Origin: JAUIAI01 sp045106815
GTDB lineage: Bacteria; Pseudomonadota; Gammaproteobacteria; Burkholderiales; Burkholderiaceae_E
NCBI GenBank assembly: GCA_045106815.1
Contig: JBGCFG010000024.1
Location: forward strand, 62,001 to 126,000
Length of the DNA stretch: 64,000 nt
Direction: 5' to 3'
Translations under genes and position numbers: made by a program
Notes under the pieces: model-generated
Told to the model about the DNA's origin: nothing
The model's input: the letters and a program-made list of their open reading frames with translations, nothing else
Databases searched by the model: none
In this document: positions 40,594-50,220 of the stretch, piece after piece
How positions within the stretch are numbered: position 1 is the first letter of the stretch
Layout: every line of letters begins with the position of its first letter

Positions 40594-41172
40594 TCAGCAT
40601 CTAAGGAGTCTGGCAGTCTCGTATAAGGGTAGACCCATGATACCGGAGTAACTACCTTCGATCTTTCGCACGAAGCGCGCTGCACTGCCCTGAATGCCAT
40701 AACCACCAGCCTTGTCCAAGCCTTCGCCCGTTGCCACATACTCAGCAATGGTATCGGGGCTTAGTCGTGCGAACCAAACGCGAGAAACATGCACGCAGTG
40801 CTCGATGCGAGGTCCTCTACCCACTGCAACAGCGGTCAGCACCCGATGGGTGCGGCCCGATAATGTGCGTAGCATGAGCGCATTGTGTTCGGTGTCTTGT
40901 GGTTTGCCTAGAATGCGACCACCCAGCGCAATCGTCGTGTCCGCCGCCAGGATTGGCCGGTCAATAAGCTGTTGCTCGCGACGCTTGTTAGCAGCAAGTT
41001 CAAGCTTGGCTAGTGTGACCCTTAACACATATTGATTCGGTGGTTCGCCTTGTCGTTCGGCTTCGAGCGCCTCTGCCGCCAGCGGGTCGTCAGGCAACAA
41101 CTTTTCAAAGGTCACGCCAAGCTGCGTCAGCAACTCAGCGCGTCGAGGACTGGACGAGGCTAGCCAGATCAT
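40594..41172 (-). CDS. maf: Maf-like nucleotide pyrophosphatase (YhdE type)
   Basis: 192 residues with the Maf signatures LASSSPRRAELL, AADTTIALGGRILGKP and AGGYGIQG, ending in MGLPLYET, which favours the YhdE (dTTP/UTP pyrophosphatase) branch. These enzymes hydrolyse noncanonical or modified nucleotides. The start overlaps the rlmH stop by four bases (ATGA). Length is normal. Confidence 0.92.
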   Translation of the reverse strand: MIWLASSSPRRAELLTQLGVTFEKLLPDDPLAAEALEAERQGEPPNQYVLRVTLAKLELAANKRREQQLIDRPILAADTTIALGGRILGKPQDTEHNALMLRTLSGRTHRVLTAVAVGRGPRIEHCVHVSRVWFARLSPDTIAEYVATGEGLDKAGGYGIQGSAARFVRKIEGSYSGIMGLPLYETARLLRC

Positions 41173-41639
41173 GCGCGATGATAAGGGTGGTTAGTCAAAA
41201 TACTCCAGGCACGATACAACTGCTCGGCGAGCAGCACCCGCACAATAGGATGCGGCAGTGTGAGGTCAGATAGCCTGAGTGTTTCATGAGCTGCCTGCTT
41301 TATCGTCGGGTCCACGCCGTCGGGGCCCCCGATGATGATCGTGATGGGGGTGCCAAGGCCTTGCCAGCGAGCCAGGTGGGCAGACAGTTTTTCGGTTGTA
41401 CATTGACGGCCGCGCTCATCGAGCAGCACAACATGGCTTTGTTTCGGGATGCCTGCCTGCAAGCGCGCGGCTTCTCGTTGAAGACACTGAGCAACTGATC
41501 CGCCCTTTTGCCGGGGCTCAGTCTTGACCTCACGCCAGTTCAGCGCGAGTTCCGTCGGCATGCGTTTGCTGTACTCGTTTACACCTTCGCTGACCCAGGC
41601 TGGCATCCGAGTCCCAACGGCTAACAAATTCAGTGCCAC
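41169..41639 (-). CDS. rlmH: 23S rRNA (pseudouridine1915-N3)-methyltransferase RlmH
   Basis: 156 residues of the SPOUT methyltransferase RlmH. Motifs are LNLLAVGTRMPAW, the SAM-binding knot IIIGGPDGVDP and the C-terminal LPHPIVRVLLAEQLYRAW with YHR near the end. It methylates pseudouridine 1915 in helix 69 of 23S rRNA. Lies 40 bp downstream of rsfS and overlaps maf, the usual betaproteobacterial order. Confidence 0.95.
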   Translation of the reverse strand: MALNLLAVGTRMPAWVSEGVNEYSKRMPTELALNWREVKTEPRQKGGSVAQCLQREAARLQAGIPKQSHVVLLDERGRQCTTEKLSAHLARWQGLGTPITIIIGGPDGVDPTIKQAAHETLRLSDLTLPHPIVRVLLAEQLYRAWSILTNHPYHRA

Positions 41640-41679
41640 AGGCCCAGTTTATGTTTGGTTAAGTTTCGCACCTGGCAGG

Positions 41680-42069
41680 TCAGCGTTCGGCTGGTGGGCT
41701 TTTTGGCGTGGGGACACCGGCTGGCGCGCTTGGTTTTAAGTGCACGGCCTTTCCGCCCCAGAGTTCTTCAAGGTTGTAGTACTCGCGGATTGAAGGCTGC
41801 ATGATGTGGACAACCGCATCACCCAGGTCTACCAGAACCCATTCGCCGGTGTCCTGGCCTTCCACGGAGATCACGGTGCCGCCGGCTGCCTTAACCTGAT
41901 CTCGCACATGAGCGGCAAGCGCGCGTGTCTGCCGATTCGATGAGCCGGTCGCTACGACCACTCGGTCAAACAAGCCGGTCAGCGCTGTTGTATTGAAAAC
42001 CTTGATGTCTTTGGCTTTCACATCTTCAAGCGCGTCCACGATGGTTCGCTGCAATTTTCTGACATCCAT
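41680..42069 (-). CDS. rsfS: Ribosomal silencing factor RsfS
   Basis: 129 residues of the RsfS/YbeB/Iojap family, which binds uL14 and blocks subunit joining. Recognisable segments are KDIKVFNTTALTGLFDRVVVATG, split around the TxLTxxFD motif, and GEWVLVDLGDAVVHIM. A Pro-rich tail of about 20 residues follows the domain. Starts three bases after the nadD stop. Confidence 0.95.
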   Translation of the reverse strand: MDVRKLQRTIVDALEDVKAKDIKVFNTTALTGLFDRVVVATGSSNRQTRALAAHVRDQVKAAGGTVISVEGQDTGEWVLVDLGDAVVHIMQPSIREYYNLEELWGGKAVHLKPSAPAGVPTPKSPPAER

Positions 42070-42072
42070 TGG

Positions 42073-42744
42073 CTAGGCCACCTGACGGTAGAGTCGATGT
42101 TGGTTGATATAGTCACCAACCCCATCGGGGAGGAGTTCGGGATAAGAGTCGCCGCGTGCGAGTTGCTCACGTAAGCGAGTGGAAGAGACCGGGACCGCGG
42201 GCATTCGAAAGAAAACGATGTCGCCTGCCGGGTTCTCAGACAAGGCCTCGCGCCCGTGCTCGGTCAAGAGTGCTTCCACGGGGGCTGGAAACGAATGCAG
42301 GTTAACCTGTTCGCGTTGGGTTGCGGCAATATGGCAATACTCAAGCACACGTTCGTACTCATGCCAGGTCGCAAAATTCTGAAGCTGGTCGCTGCCCATC
42401 AGGAGCACAATTGACGCTTGTGGTCCCATTTCCTCGCGAAGACTCTTGAGCGTGTCAATGGTGTAGGTGGGGCCCTCTCGCTGAACTTCGCGAGCATCGG
42501 CGTGCCAGCCTTGTGCTGCGCCATCAGCACTTGCGAGTGCGGCCCGCACCATGGCGAGCCTGTGTTCGCCAGGCGTTCGCTGGTTTTTCTTTTGCCAGGA
42601 GTGTCCGGTTGGCATGAAGATCAGGCCGCTGAGCCTGAGCGCTGTCTGCGCGGCTCGTGCCAATGCGAGGTGACCCACGTGAATGGGATCAAACGAGCCC
42701 CCCAGCAAGCCGTGACGTGGCACCCGAGGTGCTGATTCGGTCAT
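42073..42744 (-). CDS. nadD: Nicotinate-nucleotide adenylyltransferase NadD
   Basis: 223 residues that transfer AMP to nicotinate mononucleotide in NAD synthesis. The nucleotidyltransferase motif GGSFDPIHVGHL is near residue 14, and the C-terminal ISSTR-type motif reads VSSTRLREQL. The ATG at 42744 is chosen because it overlaps the hemF stop (ATGA); a TTG six bases earlier would add two residues. Same-strand neighbours hemF and rsfS. Confidence 0.95.
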   Translation of the reverse strand: MTESAPRVPRHGLLGGSFDPIHVGHLALARAAQTALRLSGLIFMPTGHSWQKKNQRTPGEHRLAMVRAALASADGAAQGWHADAREVQREGPTYTIDTLKSLREEMGPQASIVLLMGSDQLQNFATWHEYERVLEYCHIAATQREQVNLHSFPAPVEALLTEHGREALSENPAGDIVFFRMPAVPVSSTRLREQLARGDSYPELLPDGVGDYINQHRLYRQVA

Positions 42745-43667
42745 ACCCAATCGCGGTGTGGCAGGAAGTCGGTGTAGAGCTTTGCTTCTGGTGTGCCTGG
42801 CTCAGGCGTCCAGTCGTATTGCCAACGGGCCAGTGGAGGCATCGACACCAGAATGGCTTCCGTACGACCGCCAGACTGCAGGCCGAACAGCGTACCGCGG
42901 TCGAACACCAGGTTGAACTCAACGTAGCGACCGCGCCGGTAGAGCTGGAAGTCTCGTTCCCGCTCACCATAGGTCATGTCTTTGCGACGCTCGCAGATTT
43001 CAGGGTAAGCGTTCAAGAATGCATTGCCCACTGATTGAGTCAGAGCAAACGAGGTGTCAAAACCCGCTTCGCTCAGATCGTCGAAAAAAATTCCGCCCAC
43101 TCCGCGCGCTTCCTGTCGATGCTTGAGGTAAAAGTATTCATCGCACCAGGCTTTATAGCGCGGATGATATTCCGGGCCAAATGGGTCTAGCGCTTCTTTG
43201 CAGGCGCCATGAAAGCGCGCGGCGTCTTTCTCAAAGCCGTAGTAGGGCGTGAGATCCATCCCGCCACCAAACCACCAAATCGCTGGTTCGTCGGCCGTGG
43301 CGACTGTCGAGAAAAAGCGCACATTCAGGTGAACCGTCGGCACATATGGGTTTCGCGGATGAATGACGAGCGATACGCCCATCGCTTCAAAAGACTTGCC
43401 CGCAATGTTGGGGCGCGATGCGCTGGCAGAAGCGGGCAGTCCGTCGCCCATGACGTGCGAGAACATCACCCCGCCGCGTTCAAACACGTTGCCGTTTTCA
43501 ATGATGCGGCTAATGCCCCCGCCACCGGCCGGTCGTTGCCATTCATCACGCTGAAAGGCTTGCCCGTCTACCGCTTCCAGACCGGCCACGATGCGTGCCT
43601 GCAAATCGAGGAAGAACGATTTCACGGCTTGAGTGTCGGGCTTGCCCGAATCTGGTTGTGTGCTCAC
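42741..43667 (-). CDS. hemF: Aerobic coproporphyrinogen III oxidase HemF
   Basis: 308 residues catalysing the oxygen-dependent decarboxylation of coproporphyrinogen III in haem synthesis. Hallmarks are FSHVMGDGLP, HLNVRFF, WWFGGGMDLTPYY, HPRYKAWCDEYFYLKHR and RRGRYVEFNLVFDRGT. The protein is complete and of normal size. The cell also makes a high-affinity oxidase and FNR-type regulators; no anaerobic HemN is in this window. Confidence 0.96.
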   Translation of the reverse strand: MSTQPDSGKPDTQAVKSFFLDLQARIVAGLEAVDGQAFQRDEWQRPAGGGGISRIIENGNVFERGGVMFSHVMGDGLPASASASRPNIAGKSFEAMGVSLVIHPRNPYVPTVHLNVRFFSTVATADEPAIWWFGGGMDLTPYYGFEKDAARFHGACKEALDPFGPEYHPRYKAWCDEYFYLKHRQEARGVGGIFFDDLSEAGFDTSFALTQSVGNAFLNAYPEICERRKDMTYGERERDFQLYRRGRYVEFNLVFDRGTLFGLQSGGRTEAILVSMPPLARWQYDWTPEPGTPEAKLYTDFLPHRDWV

Positions 43668-43705
43668 TGCTCTCTACTCACATACTTGACTGGAAGGTTT
43701 CGGGT

Positions 43706-44992
43706 TCATTTATTGATGGCCCTAAAGCCGATGTCGCGCCGGTATTGCAAGCCGTCAAAGCACAGCTGGCTGACCTGAGCGTAGGCACTGGCTTGCGCGT
43801 CAGCTACGCTCGCACCAAGGGCCGTGACGCACAGTACTCGCCCACCACTAGTGACCGTTTGCCCGGCGTCAGAATCTTGTTTGGTACCGGCATGAAAAAT
43901 CATCGCGTCCGCCGAGGGCGCATTGCCAGTTTGGGGCAGGCCATGAATGGCGTCGCCCGTGCGCGGTGAGGCGGGATAGCGCTCGGCAGCCATCACGACA
44001 CCTAGCGCGCACCGGGAATCCCAGTCGAGTGAAACGGTGTTCAATGTTCCACTAACAGCCGCCCGCATGACCTGATGAAAGTCCGATTTCAAACGCATCA
44101 GGATCGGCTGGGTTTCGGGGTCACCCATGCGACAATTGAACTCGAGTGTCTTGGGGCTGCCATCGTCGGTAATCATCACGCCAGCATATAAAAAACCACT
44201 GAACGGCGAGCCGTCGGCTGTCATGCCTTTTACGGTCGGTTCAATGATCTCTTGCATGATCCGGGCATGCATTGCGTCTGTCACGATGGGCGCGGGCGAG
44301 TAGGCACCCATGCCGCCGGTGTTCGGGCCAGCATCTTCATCGAGCAGTCTTTTGTGGTCCTGACTACTGGCAAGCGCGAGCACATGCTCACCATCAACCA
44401 ATGCGATGAAACTCGCTTCTTCGCCAGCGAGGAACTCCTCGATCACAACCCGAGCACCGGCATCGCCCATCTGGTTGCCCACCAGCATATCGTCAACCGC
44501 CTGGTGAGCCTCATCAGCCGTTAGTGCGACTATGACTCCTTTGCCAGCAGCCAGGCCGTCTGCCTTGATGACGATGGGCGCCCCTTGCTCATCAATGTAG
44601 GCATGGGCGGGTGACGGATGTTCAAAAGTACGGTAGTGGCCGGTGGGAATGTTGTGGCGGGCCATGAAGGACTTGGCAAAGTCTTTGGACGCCTCAAGTT
44701 GAGCCGCTGCCTGGGTGGGACCAAAAATCGCGAGCCCAGCCGCGCGGAAGGCGTCCACAATCCCGGCAGCGAGCGGCGCTTCCGGGCCGACCACGGTGTA
44801 GGCAATTTGTTCTGCGCGTGCGAACGAAATGAGTTCGTCAAAATCAGTAGCTGCCAGATTGGTGAGCCCGGGCTCTCTGGCAGTTCCGCCGTTACCCGGC
44901 GCTACAAACACCTGGCTCACCTCTTGAGATTTGGACAGCGCCCAGGCTATGGCATGTTCTCGGCCTCCGCCGCCGATGACAAGCAGTTTCAT
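43706..44992 (-). CDS. purD: Phosphoribosylamine-glycine ligase PurD
   Basis: 428 residues, complete. The ATP-grasp enzyme forms glycinamide ribonucleotide in purine synthesis. Motifs include LVIGGGGREHAIAW at the N-terminus, YTVVGPEAPLAAGIVD, KADGLAAGKGV and FNCRMGDPETQ. Lies 38 bp upstream of hemF and 29 bp downstream of the yebC-type gene. Confidence 0.96.
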   Translation of the reverse strand: MKLLVIGGGGREHAIAWALSKSQEVSQVFVAPGNGGTAREPGLTNLAATDFDELISFARAEQIAYTVVGPEAPLAAGIVDAFRAAGLAIFGPTQAAAQLEASKDFAKSFMARHNIPTGHYRTFEHPSPAHAYIDEQGAPIVIKADGLAAGKGVIVALTADEAHQAVDDMLVGNQMGDAGARVVIEEFLAGEEASFIALVDGEHVLALASSQDHKRLLDEDAGPNTGGMGAYSPAPIVTDAMHARIMQEIIEPTVKGMTADGSPFSGFLYAGVMITDDGSPKTLEFNCRMGDPETQPILMRLKSDFHQVMRAAVSGTLNTVSLDWDSRCALGVVMAAERYPASPRTGDAIHGLPQTGNAPSADAMIFHAGTKQDSDAGQTVTSGGRVLCVTALGASVADAQASAYAQVSQLCFDGLQYRRDIGFRAINK

Positions 44993-45021
44993 CAGCGCGG
45001 TTCCTGGGTGATCATCTGCAT

Positions 45022-45753
45022 CTATTCAGCGAGGTCGATGATGGCATTGGTGTAGACCTCCTGCACGTCATCGAGGCCTTCCAGCGCGTCTAATAGCTTT
45101 TGCATGCTGGCCGCCTGGTCGCCCTCAAACAGGGTTTCAGTCGTGGGTTTCATGGTGATCTCCGCGACTTCTGCTTCCAGATTAGCGGCGGCAAACGCAT
45201 CTCGCACGGCCGCGAAATCGGTTGGCGGGCAGACCACCTCGATACCGCCTTCATCATCAGTGGCGATGTCTTCCGCGCCGGCGTCGATGGCGACTTCCAT
45301 GACGGCTTCTTCAGAGGTGCCTGGCGCAAACAGGAATTGCCCGCAATGATTGAACAGAAAGGCGACAGACCCGTCTGTGCCGAGGTTACCGCCGTGTTTT
45401 GAGAATGCGTGCCTCACTTCAGCGACTGTGCGGATTTTGTTGTCTGTCAGGCAGTCAACGATGATGGCTGCTCCACCAGTCCCGTAGCCCTCATAGCGCA
45501 TCTCTTCATAGTTGACGCCGTCCAACTCGCCAGCACCACGCTGAATGGCACGCGTGACAGTGTCTTTGGGCATATTGGCGTCAGACGCTTTGTCCATTGC
45601 CAGGCGCAAGCGCGGATTGGCTGACGGATCAGAACCGCCGTCGCGGGCAGCGACGGTCAATTCCTTGATCACGCGCGTGAACAGCTTGCCCCGTTTGGAG
45701 TCGGCCCGTTCTTTTTTGTGCTTGATATTGGCCCATTTGGAATGCCCGGCCAT
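45022..45753 (-). CDS. YebC/PmpR-family (TACO1-like) protein
   Basis: 243 residues with the family opening MAGHSKWANIKHKK, then RLRLAMDKASDANMPKDTV split around NMP, and YEGYGTGGAAIIVDCLTDN. Members act as DNA-binding regulators or, for the YebC branch, as factors relieving ribosome stalling at proline stretches. First gene of the minus-strand housekeeping block. Confidence 0.94.
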   Translation of the reverse strand: MAGHSKWANIKHKKERADSKRGKLFTRVIKELTVAARDGGSDPSANPRLRLAMDKASDANMPKDTVTRAIQRGAGELDGVNYEEMRYEGYGTGGAAIIVDCLTDNKIRTVAEVRHAFSKHGGNLGTDGSVAFLFNHCGQFLFAPGTSEEAVMEVAIDAGAEDIATDDEGGIEVVCPPTDFAAVRDAFAAANLEAEVAEITMKPTTETLFEGDQAASMQKLLDALEGLDDVQEVYTNAIIDLAE

Positions 45754-45930
45754 ATGCTCTCAATTCCTGTAGTTCGTGTCTGCGACGGTCAGTTGCTACG
45801 ATAGCCACGGTGCAGGCCAAATCCAGTTTTTGGCAGGGCCAGCACCTATAAGACAAATCTTATCATCCGATCCGACCGGCCCCCTCGCGCTTTGGGCCTG
45901 TCTGACGAGCTCTCAGGTACTGGAAACAAG

Positions 45931-47466
45931 ATGAAAACGATGACAATCGGCTACGCCATGGATGCCGAAAATAATGAGCAGGCTGATCAAAGCCGTCCGG
46001 TTGACCTGCTGGCGCAAATGGCCAATCGGCATGGCCTGATCACCGGGGCCACGGGCACTGGCAAGACCGTGACGTTACAGGTGATGGCCGAGCATTTCTC
46101 CGAGATGGGCGTGCCGGTCTTCTTATCCGACGTTAAGGGGGATCTGGCTGGTCTGTCGCAGGCGGGGACCGAATCGGCTAAGTTAACCAAGCGGCTGGAG
46201 CGGTTGAATCTGCCCGTGCCCAATTTTCGGGCCGCGCCGGTTTCGCTTTGGGACGTCTTTGGCAAGAAGGGGCATCCACTGAGAGCCACGGTATCCGATA
46301 TGGGCCCCTTGCTGATCTCTCGCATGCTGAGCCTCAACGAGGTTCAGGAGGGCGTGCTTCACCTGGCCTTTCGGGTGGCGGACGAGAGCGGACTGCTGAT
46401 TCTTGATGCCAAAGATCTGCGCAGCATGATCCAGTTTGTCGGTGAGAATGCCAAGGCTCTCAGAACAAAATACGGCAACATTTCGTCTGCGTCGGTGGGC
46501 GCCATACAACGCCGACTGCTGGCCTTGGAAGACCAGGGAGCCGATCAGTTTTTTGGCGAACCCATGCTGAATCTGGCCGATATGATGCAGACCGACATAA
46601 ACGGCCGTGGGGTCATCAACGTCCTCGCTGCTGACCAGTTGCTCAACTCGCCGCGCTTATATGCAACGTTTTTGCTTTGGATGATGAGCGAACTGTTTGA
46701 AGAGTTGCCCGAGGTGGGTGACCCTGACAAACCAAAGTTTGTTTTCTTTTTTGATGAGGCTCATCTGCTCTTTAACGAAGCGCCCAGAGCGTTGATGGAA
46801 AAAGTCGAACAAGTCGTGCGGCTGATTCGCTCCAAAGGGGTCGGTATCTACTTTGTGACTCAGAATCCGCTGGATATCCCCGACGATGTGCTTGGGCAAC
46901 TCGGCAATCGCGTACAGCACGCCCTGCGCGCCTACACGCCACGCGATCAGAAGGCCGTCAGAGCCGCAGCCGACACGATGCGGCAAAACCCCGCATTTGA
47001 CGCTGAAGAAGCCATCACAAATCTGGGCGTTGGCGAAGGCTTGCTCTCATTTCTCGATGCAGAAGGCCAGCCGACTGTCGTCGAGCGCAGCTTTTTGAAT
47101 GCGCCCTCGTCACGAATTGGGCCGGTCACCGATGAAGAGCGCTCGCATGTCATGCGGCGGTCTGTTGTCAGTGGCATCTACGACAAAACGATCGATCGGG
47201 AGTCCGCCCATGAGAAGCTGCTGGCACGAGCCGAAAAAGCCGCCGACAAACCGGTAGAGCCGCCCAAAGGTACGCAAGACACAGGCGGCATTGGTGGGCC
47301 GGTTGGTGAAATTCTAAGCGGCGCCATGGATGGCCTAGCGGGTAAGCGTGCCCGAAAGAGTGACACCATGCTCCAGTCGGTTGCGAAAAGTGCCGCCCGC
47401 TCAATTGGCTCGTCACTGGGTCGTACGCTGATCCGCGGCGTTCTTGGCTCGCTCTTTAAGCGCTAG
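45931..47466 (+). CDS. HerA-like DUF853 ATPase
   Basis: 511 residues of the helicase HerA-like DUF853 family. Walker A reads GATGTGKTVT near residue 45, Walker B FVFFFDEAHLLF near 270, and a later QNPLDIPDDVLGQLGNR acts as sensor motif. The C-terminal 70 residues are Lys/Arg- and Ser-rich. Cellular role poorly defined; related ATPases move DNA. ATG 45931 is used in place of a TTG at 45892. Divergent from the yebC-type gene across about 180 bp in which no clear regulatory element was seen. Confidence 0.9.
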   Translation: MKTMTIGYAMDAENNEQADQSRPVDLLAQMANRHGLITGATGTGKTVTLQVMAEHFSEMGVPVFLSDVKGDLAGLSQAGTESAKLTKRLERLNLPVPNFRAAPVSLWDVFGKKGHPLRATVSDMGPLLISRMLSLNEVQEGVLHLAFRVADESGLLILDAKDLRSMIQFVGENAKALRTKYGNISSASVGAIQRRLLALEDQGADQFFGEPMLNLADMMQTDINGRGVINVLAADQLLNSPRLYATFLLWMMSELFEELPEVGDPDKPKFVFFFDEAHLLFNEAPRALMEKVEQVVRLIRSKGVGIYFVTQNPLDIPDDVLGQLGNRVQHALRAYTPRDQKAVRAAADTMRQNPAFDAEEAITNLGVGEGLLSFLDAEGQPTVVERSFLNAPSSRIGPVTDEERSHVMRRSVVSGIYDKTIDRESAHEKLLARAEKAADKPVEPPKGTQDTGGIGGPVGEILSGAMDGLAGKRARKSDTMLQSVAKSAARSIGSSLGRTLIRGVLGSLFKR

Positions 47467-47509
47467 AGGCAAGCTGTCGTCTGAGCAAATCAGTTAATAA
47501 GGAGACATC

Positions 47510-48289
47510 ATGGATTTAGGCATCAAGGGTAAGTGGGCGCTTGTGTGCGCTGCGAGCAAAGGGCTCGGTTTGGGTTGCGCGGAATCGCTCGCGGCCGAAG
47601 GTGTCAACCTGGTTATCAATGCGCGCACCGAAGGCCCCCTCAAGGAAGCCGCTAAGCGACTGGCCGATGAATACGGTGTGACGGTGCATGCAGTCGCTTG
47701 CGACATCGCGACAGAGGCTGGGCGGCGGGAGTCAGTCGCCGCTGCGCCTCACATTGATATTTTGGTGAACAACGCTGGTGGCCCGCCGCCGGGAGATTTC
47801 AGAAACTTCACCCGCGAAGACTGGCTGGCCGCTGTCGATGCCAACATGCTGACGCCCATCGAACTGATTAAGGCCACGATAGATCCGATGATCGAGCGCG
47901 GCTTTGGCCGGGTCGTCAACATTACCTCTGGCGCGGTTAAATCCCCGATCGACATCCTTGGCTTGTCCAATGGCGCGCGCAGTGGTCTAACTGGTTTTAT
48001 TGCCGGGCTGTCCCGCAATACCGGTCACCCGAACGTCACGATCAACAATTTGTTGCCGGGTTCGTTCGATACTGACCGCTTACGTAAGAACTTTGGTGTT
48101 CTTTCTGAAAAAACGGGTAAGTCTGTTGCAGAAATCGAGGCGGCTCGCGTGGCTGGCGTCCCTGCTCGCCGTTTAGGCAATCGCTGGGAGTTTGGTCAGG
48201 CTTGCGCGTTTCTTTGCAGCGACCAGGCCGGTTACATGACCGGCCAGAACATACTGATTGACGGTGGCGCCTTCCCGGGCACGTTTTAA
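47510..48289 (+). CDS. SDR family oxidoreductase with SxxxR in place of YxxxK
   Basis: 259 residues of classical SDR fold, preceded by AAGGAG seven bases before the ATG. The cofactor motif is CAASKGLGLGCAE, followed by NNAGG and NITSGA. The catalytic YxxxK is replaced by SNGAR in GLSNGARSGLTGF. A C-terminal segment GQNILIDGG is normal. From memory, similar proteins exist and are often annotated as 3-oxoacyl-reductase-like, so catalytic activity is uncertain. Followed 39 bp later by a quinone oxidoreductase gene. Confidence 0.88.
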   Translation: MDLGIKGKWALVCAASKGLGLGCAESLAAEGVNLVINARTEGPLKEAAKRLADEYGVTVHAVACDIATEAGRRESVAAAPHIDILVNNAGGPPPGDFRNFTREDWLAAVDANMLTPIELIKATIDPMIERGFGRVVNITSGAVKSPIDILGLSNGARSGLTGFIAGLSRNTGHPNVTINNLLPGSFDTDRLRKNFGVLSEKTGKSVAEIEAARVAGVPARRLGNRWEFGQACAFLCSDQAGYMTGQNILIDGGAFPGTF

Positions 48290-48328
48290 CCGCGCATTCC
48301 AACAACAAGCAAGACAGGAGAAAAAGTA

Positions 48329-49297
48329 ATGTCAAAAGCGATTCAAATCAGTAAGCCGGGCGGCCCGAGCGTCATGGCTTATGTTGATGTGTCGGTCAAA
48401 GCGCCGCCCGCCGGCCAAATTCAGATTGAGCACAAGGCCATTGGCCTGAACTACATTGATGTTTACTTCCGCACCGGACTGTACCCGCAGGAAATGCCGG
48501 GCGGCTTGGGCCTTGAAGGCGCCGGGGTTGTGACCCGGGTGGGGCGTGGTGTTAAAGATTTTCAGGTGGGTGATCGGGTCGCGTATGCGGGCGGGCCGCC
48601 TGGCGCGTATGCCGAGGTGCGCAACATTCCGGCGGGGGCGGTTGTCAAACTTCCCAAGAGCATCGACTTCGAAACGGCCGCCGCCATGATGCTGCAAGGC
48701 ATGACGGTTGAATACCTGTTTAATCGGACCTACAAGCTCAAAAAAGGCGACACCATCTTGTTTCACGCCGCTGCAGGCGGGGTCGGACTGATTGCGATGC
48801 AGTGGGCACGCGCGATTGGCGTGACCGTCATCGGCACAGTCGGTTCGACGGAGAAAGCGCGCCTGGCAAAAGCCTACGGTTGCAAGCACATCATCTATTA
48901 CAAGACGGAAGATGTTGCCGAGCGGGTGCGCAAAATTACCAAGGGCGCAATGGTGCCGGTTGTCTACGACTCGGTCGGTAAAGACACCTTTCAGGCGTCG
49001 ATGGACAGCCTGCAGAACTTTGGTCTGATGGTCAGCTTTGGTAATGCCTCGGGGCCGGTGCCACCGGTGCCACTCACAGCGCTTCGCGGTTCCCTATACA
49101 TCGCACGGCCATCGCTGATGGCGCACACCGGCGACCGTAAAACGCTGGAAAAAATGGCTCGCAACTTGTTCAAAATGGTGAAGTCGGGTGATGTGAAAAT
49201 CCGCATCGATCAGACTTATCCGCTCGCCAAGGCCGCCCAGGCGCATGCCGATCTCGAGGCCCGCAAAACGACAGGGTCGACGATTTTGCTGCCATGA
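48329..49297 (+). CDS. Zinc-independent quinone oxidoreductase (MDR family, QOR type)
   Basis: 322 residues of the medium-chain dehydrogenase/reductase superfamily. The sequence has LNYIDVYFRTGLYP and GLEGAGVV, lacks structural-zinc cysteines, and carries the NADPH motif AAAGGVGLIAMQWA near residue 150, as in QorA. Family members reduce quinones or enones with NADPH. GGAG is placed before the ATG. Its stop overlaps the tcdA start (ATGA). Confidence 0.92.
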   Translation: MSKAIQISKPGGPSVMAYVDVSVKAPPAGQIQIEHKAIGLNYIDVYFRTGLYPQEMPGGLGLEGAGVVTRVGRGVKDFQVGDRVAYAGGPPGAYAEVRNIPAGAVVKLPKSIDFETAAAMMLQGMTVEYLFNRTYKLKKGDTILFHAAAGGVGLIAMQWARAIGVTVIGTVGSTEKARLAKAYGCKHIIYYKTEDVAERVRKITKGAMVPVVYDSVGKDTFQASMDSLQNFGLMVSFGNASGPVPPVPLTALRGSLYIARPSLMAHTGDRKTLEKMARNLFKMVKSGDVKIRIDQTYPLAKAAQAHADLEARKTTGSTILLP

Positions 49298-50064
49298 CGG
49301 TGATGGCTGCTGACCCCAGTGCCGAGCAGCTCCGCCGTTTTGGCGGATCAGCCCGGCTGCTGGGTGACGCGGGTTTGGCCAGGCTGCGGGCCGCTCATGT
49401 TGCGGTCATCGGGATTGGCGGCGTGGGCTCATGGGCCGCAGAAGCGCTCGCGCGTTCTGGCGTGGGTGCCCTTACGCTCATTGATGAAGATCAGGTGGCC
49501 GAGTCGAATATTAATCGCCAGGTCCATGCACTCGACAGCACTGTGGGCGCCGCTAAAGTGCAGGTCATGGAGGAACGGTTAAGCCAGATCAGCGATGCCT
49601 TGATTCATTCAGTAGAGTCATTCGTGACCCCGCAAAATGCCCCGGAACTGATCCCGGTAGCCGCCGACGTCATCATCGACGCCATTGACCAAACGTCTGC
49701 CAAAGCGGCCGTTATCGCTCTGGCTCGTGAACGCCAGGTGCCGGTGCTGGTGTGCGGGGCCGCGGGTGCGCGGCTGGACCCGCTCAAGCTAACCCGTGGT
49801 GACCTGGCCAGCACCACGGGCGATGCACTGTTAGCAAGCGTTCGTGCTCGGCTGCGTCGCCATCATGGTTTTTCTAGAGAAAAGGGTCGCCGGTTCGGCG
49901 TGACCGCAATCTACTCAACCGAGCAACCGCAGGGTGATGCGCCCGGTTCGGCGGGAGATTTTCCGCTTGCGTGTGCCGGTTATGGTTCGATGATGACCGT
50001 TACGGCGGCGATGGGGATGGCGGCAGCCGGAGACGCAATCGGGGTTATTGCCGGTCGGCGTTAG
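49294..50064 (+). CDS. tcdA: tRNA threonylcarbamoyladenosine dehydratase TcdA (CsdL)
   Basis: 256 residues of the E1-like ThiF superfamily. Features are GIGGVGSWAAEALARSGVG, the catalytic motif ESNINRQ and a Gly-rich C-terminal segment YGSMMTVTAAMGM. TcdA makes cyclic t6A in tRNAs that decode ANN codons. Overlaps the upstream quinone oxidoreductase stop by four bases. A second E1-type Cys appears in LVCGAAGA. Confidence 0.9.
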   Translation: MTVMAADPSAEQLRRFGGSARLLGDAGLARLRAAHVAVIGIGGVGSWAAEALARSGVGALTLIDEDQVAESNINRQVHALDSTVGAAKVQVMEERLSQISDALIHSVESFVTPQNAPELIPVAADVIIDAIDQTSAKAAVIALARERQVPVLVCGAAGARLDPLKLTRGDLASTTGDALLASVRARLRRHHGFSREKGRRFGVTAIYSTEQPQGDAPGSAGDFPLACAGYGSMMTVTAAMGMAAAGDAIGVIAGRR

Positions 50065-50220
50065 CATATGCCCGCTGTTGGTGGCGAATCGATGGTCGGA
50101 TTTCGTTACCAATCGCTGCTCCTCTATGGGGCAAACCGAGGCACAATTACGATAAATATGGCGGGATTGGCCCGCAAAAAACTCAGGCGGGCCTGCCCCG
50201 CAGTCAGCTGGAGATGCCCA

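Noticed and set aside
50161..50175. GCGGG/CCCGC hairpin followed by A residues
   Set aside because: The tract after the stem is A, not T, on the coding strand, so it is not a terminator for the upstream genes; no other role is evident.
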